Source of the DNA: Echinarachnius parma
Lineage: Eukaryota > Echinodermata > Echinoidea > Clypeasteroida > Echinarachniidae
Direction of reading: 5' to 3'
DNA length: 64,000 nt
Assembly (NCBI GenBank): GCA_037951105.1
Contig: JBAMJV010001286.1
Location: 1-64,000 of the forward strand
A model generated the notes under the pieces. That model did not search any database. It had not been told where the DNA came from and saw only the letters and a list, made by a program, of their open reading frames with translations. Shown in pieces: positions 49,660 to 60,727 of the stretch (within the stretch, counting starts at the first letter, position 1; each line of letters opens with the position of its first letter). The translations under genes and the position numbers were made by a program.

Positions 49660-52600
49660 TCATCTTTTAATTGGAAGAATCTAACAATTTTTTAAAGAAA
49701 AAAGTAAACCTAAAATTACCCAATTAAGTCACCTAAAGTTTACAGTATATAAATAATCAATTTAAATTCAGTTGCTTAAGTGTTCAACTCCTAAATTGAA
49801 ACAATGCGTAATTTAATTGTATTGCATGTTATTTCTCTAGACCTTAGGGAAATATGTACACTATAGATGTATAAACCTACTCAAAATGATCTTGAAATAT
49901 CTGATATCCGCTATCAGCTATCATGAACTTGTGTTTTAAATCAATTTTCTTTTTATTCAAATGGACGGTGATTTTCCCGTTTCGTGAAAATTCAATAACG
50001 CATTACTACTTTTCAAAACTCGATTCAGCTAGTGCATTGATTAATTTGTGGGGAAATAATGTTCCGAGTGTTGCACTCAAGGCCGCAAACCCAACGAGGG
50101 GAGAAAATGGCCCTTGTCTGGCGACGCAGTACTGAAGCGTTATCAATTAATAAACCCTACGAATCGATGCAGATATATAGGGCGGAGTCGCTGTACTCCA
50201 CGCATGTTTTTTTTTTTATAAACGAAATTTATATAAATACATTACAATTGTCTAGGTTGAACCTACTGCTCACGGGGTCCTCGCGAAGCGTGTACAAACT
50301 ATATAGTGATTGTATTACCTAGGAGTTGGTGAGTTGATCAAACTTAACAAAAACAACTATACAGGCTTTAGCATAACAGCTGTTTGGTCAGCATACATTT
50401 TCTATTCAACTTATGTACACATAACGTTCGAACGAAATAAGCTTAATACCAAAATAACATGCTTTCCGTTTCAATATATTTCAAGATATATTGCAACCTA
50501 TTTCAACGAATATTTCTTTAGGTTAAACAACGAAATGAAGTTTCGTCATAAGGGCAGAAGGACATATTTTCGGGAAATGCACATTTCTTTTCAACTTATA
50601 AGCATTAACATTATTTGTACATTGTATCTTGAAAGAATTACCATCATTTATAATGTCGGCTACTTACATTCTAGGTACCAAGAAATGTCATGAATTATGT
50701 GCACAACTTTAAGCAACTATTCAAAATAATATCCTTATGTTTAAGTGTTTTTCTATGATCAATTTCCAGGTATTACATTACGATCCGCATTGTTTGTGAA
50801 AATAGAGCAGGGAGTGGTCGAATGTAGATTTATTTTACTGAGGGGTTAAAGCGTGCAGAAACTTATGTGCTATGTTTCTGTAAACACGTCATTCCTTGTG
50901 AAAGTATTACAGCTGAAACCAGCACTGTTTGCGATAAAGTGCATTCTGTTGTTTTTGTCTCAAGTAAAACCTGACAACCTCCATGGACAATGACATTTTG
51001 CCCTTTCACTCATTTCATTGATGTTAAAAGGAAAGTGATTTCATCTTCTACAAAAAGTTGCATAGTGCATACACTCTTCATGTGGGGTGAACTGTTCAAT
51101 ATTTCAATACGTATGACCAACATATTGGAGGAAACCAAACGAACATTAATATAGTTTGAGCATGCTTCCAGAATATAAGATATTCTTTAAAATATTTTTA
51201 GTCAGATCAGTTTTTATTCATTAAACTATTTATTTGTACATTTCTGTTCTCCATGAACCTAACGGTTCATTGTCAATATTCGGGTAATGCGCTATATAGC
51301 TTCGTAATGATCTCTTACTGTTGTCACTGCGATGTACAAGTCACTAGCATAAATTATAAGACCGACTCCCCCCAAACATAATGAATAATGCACGAATAGT
51401 CTCAAAGGAAACCACTTGTAGATTGTGTAACGTACAACTCATTACAATACCTAGTTGGACACATGCACGCAGGCCTATTTTATTCACGAATTCACGCATA
51501 AGAAACCGATCAGAAAAAAAGAGTGAATAATATGGGTCTCGACGGGAATCGAACCCTAGACCTCCGGAAATGCGAGAACATTAAACAAAAAGGGCATCGA
51601 AATGTAAAGTAAAAATTCATAGTTTAAAACGTATGAACTTACGATAATCTAACACATTTCGTTGGTTACACAGGAATGCTTACACTACACAAATAGAGCT
51701 TAAAGAACTTAAAGATCTTTTAGTACATGTATCCGTATTTTAAACGTTAAAACAAACATACAAACTGATTAAGGGACAAACAAAAAATATATATTTTTTT
51801 TGTATATGTATTTCAATCTAAATCATTGACAAAAGTTGCTTCTTTCAATGAAACTATGACGTTTCGAAACTGTAATTGCATTTGCAATTGCTTAAAAAAA
51901 TAGTTTCATTTGGTTCTTATTTTGTGTAAAGATTGCAATAATGTTCCGACATGAGAATTCTCTGTTACAAAATAATGAATATTCTCGTTTAAACGCTTTA
52001 TAGTAAGATGCGTTGTTTCTACAAAAATCATGTGGGATGACTTATTGCGTTTGGAATTGGCACCCGGGGCATTTAATTTATATAAATTGCAGACAAAAGT
52101 CATTCTCATATTTGGCCATGAACGCATTTCCCCATATTTAGATTTCGGTAATGTCAAATAAAACGTCATACATATTCTGAATCATTCGGGATTATTTGAT
52201 AATTCTGTTATAACATGATTCTCCATAGGCCACATCACAATTACTCGGGGGACCAGTCCTGACTGGGTTAATACAATGTCACGCTACATGAAACAACATG
52301 AATCATTTCCGCACGTACATTGCATCAATTATCATCTTTATGTGATAAACGACTTGTGGTGATTCTCTCGGTTAACCAGTCCCTTCCCGGACTCCAATCG
52401 GCCATGATGTAACGTTACGTGCACAACACTATCTACGCTGAGTAGACGGGTTAATGTGCAAAGCGAACCTCTATAATGAGTTTGGCCTTGGAGAGGGCCC
52501 TTGAGTAAAGAATGTGCAATATATTTAGGCAGTCCCTCACGAATGGTGATCAGTTTGGATATATCTTTCATCTTCTTGATACATAATAACCCATAACCCA

Positions 52601-53398
52601 ATGCATACGGAAATATACATGCAAATAAAGTAGATCATAATAAATTCAACTGGTAAGATTAGGCTTAGGATGAATCTAGTTAACTAGAGCAAATTACAGT
52701 AGATTTTGCATTTTGTCGGGGGAGAGTGGTACTTGCCTTAAGTAATTTGGGGGCTCATTTGAGTTACGCATGCCACCTTTTTATAAGTGATATATACATT
52801 TTCAGATATATATTATTATACACTTTTTTGAATATTTATCAAATAATAAAAAAGCTATAATGGCCAAACTTTAAACATGATTATCTATGAAGTACAACAT
52901 GTGAATGAACGCCAGCATCTTTCTCAACAGATGATTTGTGTATTACCATGCATTCATATATTTTGTTATCCGTGATACTGGCTATGGCGCCATATTTGTC
53001 GGGCACTGATCCGACAAGAGTGCTGTGAAAACATATCAACAGGTAATGGTGGAATAAAAAACATTTTATCTCTAAAGATTTACATTATGTACTGTGATAT
53101 AATCGTATTATATCTTATGAGGGGCTCCAATACCGTATCGATTGTAGGGCAGTGATCTCATGGATATTGAGCTTTAAGCGCAGAATATTGTTTAAATTCT
53201 CCTCATTTCAGTCGAAAAGCATATAATACACACTATTCAAAGTAAATATAACCATGTACGTGCACATGGGTTAAGGCAACGTTTGGTAAACATAACCTGA
53301 TATAAAAGATGTATGGACAAAACTGTATTATTTGCATGTACTTGTAATTGCGTAAATGCAACGTTTGACAATATGAAATATGAAGGAATTGTGGGTTA
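49660..53398. other. no gene recognised apart from a tRNA-like fragment
   Basis: AT-rich. The 127-codon plus frame (50310-50693) and the minus frames at 51906-52169 and 52338-52601 show no recognisable domain. Confidence 0.45.
51531..51585 (-). repeat. tRNA-derived 3' fragment (pseudo-tRNA or SINE head)
   Basis: On the minus strand the sequence reads CCGGAGGTCTAGGGTTCGAT then TCCCGTCGAGACCCA. GGGTTCGATTCCC is a perfect polymerase III B box and T-loop with three stem pairs. The outer T-stem pairs mismatch and no D-arm or A box lies upstream, so it is not a functional tRNA. Confidence 0.6.
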
Positions 53399-53525
53399 AT
53401 AAGTCTACATCTTCAGTAGATAAACGTTCGGCGCCTTTCCGAAAACTGGGTTGTACATTGCTATAAGTTTACATCTTCAGTAGATAACGTTCGGCGCCTT
53501 TCCGAAAACTGGGTTGTACATTGCT
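53399..53525. repeat. recent tandem duplication of ~63 bp
   Basis: TACATCTTCAGTAGATAAAC, then GTTCGGCGCCTTTCCGAAAA, then CTGGGTTGTACATTGCT, occurs twice back to back with only single-base differences. Confidence 0.95.
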
Positions 53526-55860
53526 TTTTGTTTTGTTTTTTGTTTGCATTACTCTATTTACAATGCTGTTGCTAAAAGAGAATACTTAAATATATGAAGT
53601 CATGCTCCAATTTACTCCATCAAAATGGGAGGGACAAATATGATCAATTTCTTATCGGCAAAATATTCTCATTGTAGGCGTAAAATGAATGAATATTCGG
53701 TAAGCTATTTGTGCTGATCATGCCTTTAAATTAAACTCAGCTCAAGTTTGATTGATGCAATAGTTTTCTTTTTATTTGTTTAAATGTTCGACTTCCTGTG
53801 TGGTGTTGCTGTTTTATTCAAGCAGTGTATATTGGACTGTATTAAATTAATGTTATTCGAATAGATGATCCAATCTATACCAATGTTCGCTGTGGTAATG
53901 TGATTTTCTTATCAAAGCCAAGTATATACATGTGTTGCTCATGAATGCACTTGTTATATTCTAATATCCTGCCTCATGATATACTTATCATTCTACTGAT
54001 ATGATAGCTCTGATAGAATATGTTTAAACTTAGCAAATAAACGATGCCTCCAGTCAAAAGTGTGTTGCCGCCATCCTATATGTCGAGTTTAGCTTCGTTC
54101 GTTTAAAGTAAGCGTTTATGGAGTAATTGAATTGTTATTTGATATGAAATATGTATGAGATTACCACAAATCTAACAATATGTTATTGTATGGACTGAAA
54201 ACATGAATATAATACATTTCACATTATAGAAGAACAAGAAAAAAATGATTGCAATTATGACTAATGCGTAAAACAATAATACAAAGCGATACACATGTAC
54301 AAAATAAGTTTTTTTCTTAATGCGGTAATATTTTCACGTGTGAGTATGTTCTTGCAAAAAGTACATTATCAATCTTTTTTTTTAAATCGCATATTATCAC
54401 ATGCGTTATGTTTAGCATCGATTTTTGACAATGATTGTGTTCTCGATACCACGTTTACTGAATCAGACTAGGATTTGAAGGACATTTCGCTTCATACCCA
54501 TTCAACATACAATCATTTGTACACCTGTCTCCAGGAAAATCAATAGTTACTCACCACTCTCACATACTGATATTCTCACTCAGTTTACAAATGCTACAAT
54601 AGTGCACATAAGCATTGCCACTTTCTATAATTAGACAATTCATTAGTTTGTTATTTAGAAGGTTATCTAATTATTGAAAGTGAAATAACACTCTATCGCA
54701 AGATGTCATATATCATGAATTATTACATACAAAAAATAAATTACATGAAACAAATACTGTTATGATTATGCAAAATAGTAGAATGGACAATAATTTGTTG
54801 TTTGCTTGTATGTTTGACTTATAAGCAATGGTTAACCCTTTCCCCTCTTTTCAGATCCAGAGTATAAGCAATTGTTAACACAATTGTGGAAGGGACCGTT
54901 ATTTTGGCCTGCAAGTCGGGCAAAAACATTTTTGCTAAATGTTTTCTCAATTCCCCAAAAAGTGTGCTGTATACTGTGTTATAGGGAAAATAGAGTCTTA
55001 GAAGTTTCAACAAGTTGAAACTATGTAGGGCCAACCAAATTAACGTATAATTACAATGATTGTAAGACGTCATTCACAATTCACTCATCATCGTTTTCAC
55101 AATGATCGTGGCATATCTAATTGACCCGCACAATCATGTAGGTCATTTAGCCGATCGAGACCACTTTAGATAAATGCCTAAATGATTATGGCTGACAGAT
55201 TGGCTGCATCCCTTAGATGACCGGAAGATGGTAGGCCCACGAGAACGAGACCGAGAATATGTGCGCACGGGCAGAACTTAGTCGTGGAGAGGAGGAGGGT
55301 CCTCTCGCTATGTTTAAGGGTCGATATTCATAATTTGAAAAAGGGTTCACTATTAATTATTCACATTGAGGGTCACTACCCAGAACGGTCGCTATTCGTA
55401 GTACACGTTCTTGCTGAATCCTTTGTTCATCCTAATGTAATCCTTTGAAAACATGTGCCCCAAAATGGTACGATTTTGTCTGGCTTTAGATAAATGACTT
55501 TCCCAAATAATATTGAGAGTCTCTTTGTGCGAAAAATAGGGGTTACGCCCATCAATGCTTCTCAGCATTTACATTTGTTTGCGTCTGAGTTAAAGTTACA
55601 TCCATAGTCCTTCCAGTGCCTCCGGACACATCCGGTGTAGTATTTCTATCCATCAATAATTACATGCCTCCCGTCAACTTTAAATAGTGAAAAGCACAGA
55701 AGAGAACTTCCTTCTTGCGCCACTTCTACTCTTGAGTAACACTACCAAGATGTTTTGTTTACAAACACATCCATAAACATTCAGGATAGAACTAAACAGC
55801 TACTCAACTGAAGACGATTCGTTTGTTTTTAGTATATCAGGGTATATATCAGAGTATATA
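53526..55860. other. no gene recognised
   Basis: AT-rich intronic sequence without recognisable coding or structured repeats. Confidence 0.5.
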
Positions 55861-55904
55861 GAGTTCGAGATACGTATCTGCGGTTGCTTATCGCAGTAAC
55901 GACT

Positions 55905-55990
55905 GGCAAGGGCGACTACCACACGAGCAGCGGCAGCCACAAAGCATGTTCGCATCTGTCTGGCTCTTCGCAGCTGCAGTCGTTTTGACA
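55905..55990. repeat. dispersed repeat, copy 1
   Basis: GCGACTACCACACGAGCAGC, then GGCAGCCACAAAGCATGTTC. Partner at 57534. Confidence 0.6.
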
Positions 55991-55991
55991 T

Positions 55992-56075
55992 TCAAACATA
56001 ATTATAAGGCCTTGTCAAACATTCAAACATATAAGGCCTTATCAAACATTCAAACATATAAGGCCTTGTCAAACA
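55992..56075. repeat. 29 bp tandem repeat, three copies
   Basis: ATTCAAACATATAAGGCCTT plus RTCAAACA, repeated with small changes. Confidence 0.92.
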
Positions 56076-57533
56076 TAAAAAAGTAAGGCTAGGATGTGGG
56101 TGACACGTATTCAAGTTTAGCGAACTATATTCAAATTACTATTTCGAAATGGTTTGTTATATTCGAAAAACTACCGAATTACACATATACTTTTCTTTAC
56201 TTGACGTAAATGCTTTGTTAACATATCAATCATACAATGTAAAAATTGGGAACAAATTGAAGAAACATAATAAAGCTAGTTCGATATCAACTTTTATCTG
56301 ACATTTGTATCTGAATGTTTATTTAATAATGTTTCACTCAATACGTTATACATTCCAAGTTGTATCTTCACTTTATTTTATGTAGGCTTTTGGGAATTGA
56401 TCTGATTTTAAATCCTAGAACCTCTTACTCTAGTTATATCCTATTATAGTGAACTGGATTTTAGGATAAAACATTTGAAATGAAAATGATACTTTGTCGG
56501 AACTGAAATTGAATTTGGCCCGAGTTCTTTGACCTATTCTACTGATGACGAAATGATCAAGGCTTCAAATTGTTCTGCATTCCCCTTTACTTAATTTCTA
56601 ATATTAGGATTGTCTACGATATGTTGAACGTGCGTTCACTACCCCCTCTCTCCACGTTGTAAAGGCTACAATAATACGCGCGATTTGGGAGGGTGGATGA
56701 CATTTAACAGACGATTCGTTCTCCTGATGTTGAGTAATTTATACATGAAAAGCCGAATCCATAATTCGTGCATGATACGGCTGTATTCCATAAGGAAATA
56801 CCGATCATCGATTGTTGGTATGATGCACGTAAGAGTACCGATGAACATTTCACCTATATTATTGTATAATGTATTATGATATGTTCAGTGATCTTCGAGG
56901 CCATACTCACTCAGACGTACTGTCTATAGGTTCCAAACATGTACAATATGTGATTCATTTCTTTTCATATTATGAATCCTAATGATAACTTTAGTTTTAG
57001 ATTTACGTAATTCAGTAACAATTTCTCTTTATTATTGTAAGAGGTAGAGGAGGTCATTGTAAATAGGTAAGTTTCTTATTGCAAATATTTTCAATAAACC
57101 TGGAAAAAATGTTTATTCATTCTCTAAATGAAATAGGCTTTTTTAAAAACTCCAATCCAATAATCATGGAGGTAAATTTCCTTGATTAGAGTGAACTAAT
57201 ATCGCTTAGTCACGAAGTCATTTAATTTTAATAAAACAATTTGTAAGGCACACATCATTTTGTATATAGTTGTCATCAAATGAATATTATTTTTATCAAA
57301 CATCTATTGAATGTAAAATCCAAAACCACGTTTTGCTCAAATAGAGGAGTATAAAGATAATTACATCTCGTTTTTCCAATAACTTTGAGAGTAATTGCAA
57401 TTCTGTCGACGCCATCTTAAGGGCAATAAATGATAACTAGTAACAAAGTAAACCATCAGGTGTAGTTGGGCCAACGCGTGCTTTTAACAAGGCCTTGCGT
57501 CTGCGATTAATGTATGTAAGGAACATTGGCACA

Positions 57534-57600
57534 CGCGACCATCACACGAGCAGCGGCATACACAACTACAGCTCCTTATGTTCGCGCAACTAGACCTTTT
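57534..57600. repeat. dispersed repeat, copy 2
   Basis: GCGACCATCACACGAGCAGC, then GGCATACACAACTACAGCTC and TTATGTTCGCGCAACTAG. Same orientation as 55905. Confidence 0.6.
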
Positions 57601-58596
57601 ACCAGTCTTTTCCAACATTCAGTCGCGATGCCTTGGCAGCAGACTAGGTCAATGCAGACGGGATGGGGAGAGAGTGGGCAGTATTGACATGAGTTGGACA
57701 TCTTGTGTCCTATATTAAACGATGTCATATATTCCTCTATGTATTTTCCCACCGGAAAGTGGGACAATTATGGGACACCGCTGCTCTCTTGGAAACTACT
57801 GACCCCTTGACCTCCTTACCACCGCGCTGATTACTGGGCGATGTAATAAGACAATGTTTGCTTTCAAACCGATAACAAGTAAATGTTCGTCTATGTCATC
57901 AGCAACGGACGCCAAGTTGGCAATAATAGAGACCAGTCATGCTGTGAAACGTTCGAGAAAACATGGCAAATCATATTACTGTCCCTTTAATTGGGCCCGG
58001 TGATTCGTCAAATTCAGGTCATTAAGCCAATAAACGTCCGATGAGTTATTGCAACGTCATTTAAAGTATTGCAATGGCATTTTGGAACTTCCGCTCGTTA
58101 TGAGTTTATTTGTATTGGCTCTTGGCGAAACGGGCTGTTCTAACATACATTCAGAATAAAAACGAAGATTAACTTCATAATATTCTCTCCAAAACGTACT
58201 TGCATTGATAATCAAGTCAAATACGAAACATTGCATTTTATTGACAGAATATATGAGAGCATAGAAGTTTCTTTAATGTTATTAACAAACATGTATCTGA
58301 ACGACAAGATAAAGCAATGATAAAGCGACATGTTCTGAACGTGACGTTCAAGCAGGATGCATGTAATAATGACCACTAAACTGACCAATCAGATCAGTGA
58401 TATATTAGCGCGACCACACAGACCATCAGCTAGTATAATTGCACTAGCCACTAATTGAGGTTTGTGGAAAGAAGTTTTAATAGTTCCTCTTAATAATGTT
58501 TAATATTTGAAACACATGGCCAGCACGACTACCAAATTCCATGCCCTTCATGTCACGGACGCGACGGTGAGCACGATGTCGTTCATGTGCACTATA
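57601..58596. other. no gene recognised
   Basis: Unique AT-rich sequence within the A-B intron. Confidence 0.5.
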
Positions 58597-59405
58597 CATC
58601 AGGCGCGCCGGAAGCAGTTTTGGATTGGGGGGCAAAACCCTAAGGGGGCTCACGATTTATGTGTTTAGGGGCTCATATGCCCAACCACACTCACAGAGTT
58701 GCCAACTTTGAGCCAGAGGTGAGAGTGAGACATTGCGAGGATAAAGCGACCAAGCCCGAGGGAGCGAAGTGACTGAGCGGAGTCCCCCCTCCCACGGTAG
58801 GGAGCTTTTGCATTTTTTGACTTGAAATTGTGCAATCTGGTGCATAAAAACATAATCCAACAACATAGCTTACAACCAAAAATGAGTCCCGAGGGAGCGA
58901 AGCGACCGAGGGCTGGAGCAGAGCCAGAGGGGGAGGGTTTGGGAGGGGGTATCCCCCCGGTATACCCCTCCCACGGGGAAGATTTTCCATTTATATACTT
59001 GAAATGGTGCATTCTGGTGCATAAAAAACATAAACCATATGCCACATTTGTGTGATCCAACATCAAAGCTTACAGCCAAAAATGAGTCCCGAGGGAGCGA
59101 AGCGACCGAGGGCTGGGTCGGAGCCAGAGGGGGAGGATTTGGGAGGGGGTATCCCCCTCCCACGGGGAAGATTTTGCATTTATATACTTGAAATGGTGCA
59201 ATTTGGTGCATAAAAACATAAACCATATGCCACATTATTGTATGATCCAACAACATAGCTTACAGTCAAAAATGAGTTCCGAGGGAGCAAAGCGACCGAG
59301 GGCTGGGGCAGAGCCAGAGAGGGAGGGTTTGGGAGGGGGTTTCCCCCTTCCACGGGGAAGATTTTGCATTCATATACTTGAAATGGTGCAATTTGGTGCA
59401 CGTCA
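58597..59405. repeat. ~180-210 bp tandem repeat, four partial copies
   Basis: AATGAGTCCCGAGGGAGCGA recurs at 58881, 59091 and 59271, with a decayed first unit before it. Units end in CCCCTCCCACGGGGAAGATT and AAATGGTGCAATTTGGTGCA. The start AGGCGCGCCGGAAGCAG resembles the inverse of CACTTCCGGCGCCTATG at 60235-60251. Pro-rich frames across it on both strands are not genes. Confidence 0.85.
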
Positions 59406-59457
59406 CACAAACAGCCAGAGCAATAACAGCCTACACAAGAACTACGTGGACCGGTAC

Positions 59458-59833
59458 CAGGGGCGGATCTAGCTTTTTGCTAAGGGGGGGGGGGGGTTTG
59501 ACCAATGACGATGCGGAGCATCGTCCACGAGGCGCGAAGCGGCGATTTTTTTGGCTATTTTGACCCCCGTAAGTGATGTCTTTTTGCTAAGGGGGAGTTT
59601 GAACCAATGACGATGCGGAGCATCGTCCACGAGCCGCGAAGCGGCGATTTTTTTTTTGCTATTTTGAACCCCCATAAGTGATGTCTTTTTGCTAAGGGGG
59701 GGGGGGGGGGGTTTGACCCAATGATGGCGTTTTTCTATGCACATCACATTTTCACTTGGCAGCCCAAGGGGCGGGGGTTAAACCCATGATGGCGTTTTTC
59801 TATGCACATCACATTTTCACTTGGCAGCCCAAT

Positions 59834-59866
<33 letters not shown>

Positions 59867-59905
59867 ACCCCCTAGACCCCCCCCCCCCCCGTAGATCCGC
59901 GCCTG
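59458..59905. mobile_element. hAT-like non-autonomous element with internal repeats
   Basis: CAGGGGCGGATCTA at the left and TAGATCCGCGCCTG at the right, flanked by GGTAC on both sides (59453-59457, 59906-59910). Inside are three copies of a ~105-115 bp unit beginning TTTTTGCTAAGGGGG, with the small palindromes GATGCGGAGCATC and CGCGAAGCGGCG, then two copies of TGATGGCGTTTTTCTATGCA, and a 29-base G run at 59834-59862. Confidence 0.75.
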
Positions 59906-60063
59906 GGTACAGAAAAATCCACCCCAGACGTACCATACGCAAGTTACACAACAAACTGAGATAATTTGTTTGCGCGCGAAACGCGCAGCGAAAACGTTAA
60001 ATGGATCTATAACTTAGTTTTTAAACGTTAGAATTAAGTATTCTAAGTATTGGGTGATACATT

Positions 60064-60256
60064 TAATTTTTTCTTTTCCTTTTTCTTTCTTTCTTTCTTT
60101 CTTTTCTTTTTTTCTTCTTTTTGTTTTTGAGGGGGGGGGGCTTTTGGGGGGGGGGGGGGGCAAAAACGCGTTTTGCCCCCCCACTTTTTGGATTGGGGGG
60201 GGGGGGGGGGGCGGCCGCCCCCCCCTGCCCCCCCACTTCCGGCGCCTATGCTATAC
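60064..60256. repeat. polypyrimidine plus poly-G/C cluster
   Basis: A CTTT-type pyrimidine tract is followed by several G runs and a CGGCCGCCCCCCC block, ending CACTTCCGGCGCCTATG. It lies 130 bases from the A' exon relic. Confidence 0.9.
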
Positions 60257-60386
60257 ATAGTGCGGTTCTATTCATGTCACGTATTGAATATAATTCATTG
60301 AAAATATTTTATAATAATTATGACTTTAGAAAAGTACCCAATGACTTGTACGAACATAACGTGTATTATATTGGAACAAAACTCAC

Positions 60387-60451
60387 ACTGATAGAAGCTT
60401 AACAGTGGACCCGACGTTAAGCATGAGCGGCACGATGTTGAACAAGTGCAT
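60387..60451 (-). pseudogene. degenerate partial copy of P2X exon A (A')
   Basis: On the minus strand this reads MHLFNIVPLMLNVGSTVKLL followed by S, against exon A KFDIVPLMLNVASGVALLS. The copy continues past the exon: the donor region GTGAGTTTTGTTCC and roughly 90 bases of intron also match those downstream of exon A, at an offset of about 184 bases. It is therefore a tandem partial duplication. The 5' half of the exon and its acceptor are missing, and an in-frame TAA lies immediately upstream. One base is lost at the donor, so the usable GTGAGT leaves a two-base remainder. Several differences are synonymous, and it keeps the family-typical Gly of GSG where exon A has Ala. Confidence 0.75.
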
Positions 60452-60570
60452 TTAAAATATATATATATATGTAATCTATTCCAATGGAAATAATATTTAA
60501 TGACATCATTTTAGAAATGTAAAGTACTCAATAGCTTATAAATAGTGTAATATATAGAAACAAAACTCAC

Positions 60571-60727
60571 CAGTGATAAAAGCGCGACCCCGGACGCGAC
60601 GTTGAGCATAAGCGGCACGATGTCGAACTTGCCCGCCACCCCGGTGATCTTGACTTGGAAGAGGATGCCGTACGCCTTGGTCAGATCCCGGTACTCCGTC
60701 CCGTTGAGTCTGTAGAATTTCCCAAAT
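60571..60727 (-). CDS. P2X purinoceptor, exon A (end of ectodomain and first half of TM2)
   Basis: This is an internal exon of an ATP-gated, non-selective cation channel of the P2X family, a trimer in the plasma membrane (or in contractile-vacuole and lysosome-type membranes). Read on the minus strand it is one base plus 52 codons. Residues 17-21 read KAYGI; the lysine is the conserved one that contacts ATP phosphate in P2X receptors. Residues 31-36 read AGKFDI, followed by PLMLNVASGVALLSL, the start of TM2, matching vertebrate P2X4 GKFDIIPTMINIGSGLALLG. The acceptor is a good polypyrimidine-AG at 60728-60729 and the donor is GTGAGT at 60570-60565. Phase at the 3' end is 0. Two oddities: the usual Arg/Asp of KAYGIRFD are Leu/Gln here, and the usual Gly of GSG is Ala. 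Family identity is near certain; the subtype is not assignable because invertebrate P2X genes are not orthologous one-to-one with vertebrate subtypes. Confidence 0.95.

Larger units (their letters stand above)
36903..60570 (-). other. P2X intron between exons A and B
   Basis: This 23.7 kb intron has a GTGAGT donor and TGTAG acceptor. It contains the A' and B' exon relics, (TTC)n, a piggyBac-like element, tandem repeats, foldback elements, a LINE 3' end, a tRNA-like fragment and a 58.6-59.9 kb repeat cluster. I see no nested gene with convincing exons. Confidence 0.85.

Noticed and set aside
51531..51585. Functional tRNA gene on the minus strand
   Set aside because: The T-loop is perfect, but two T-stem pairs mismatch and the D-arm and 5' acceptor strand are absent.
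58665..59256. Overlapping Pro-rich minus-strand frames of about 100-130 codons
   Set aside because: They run through a tandem repeat and repeat each other with its period; no domain and no consistent frame.
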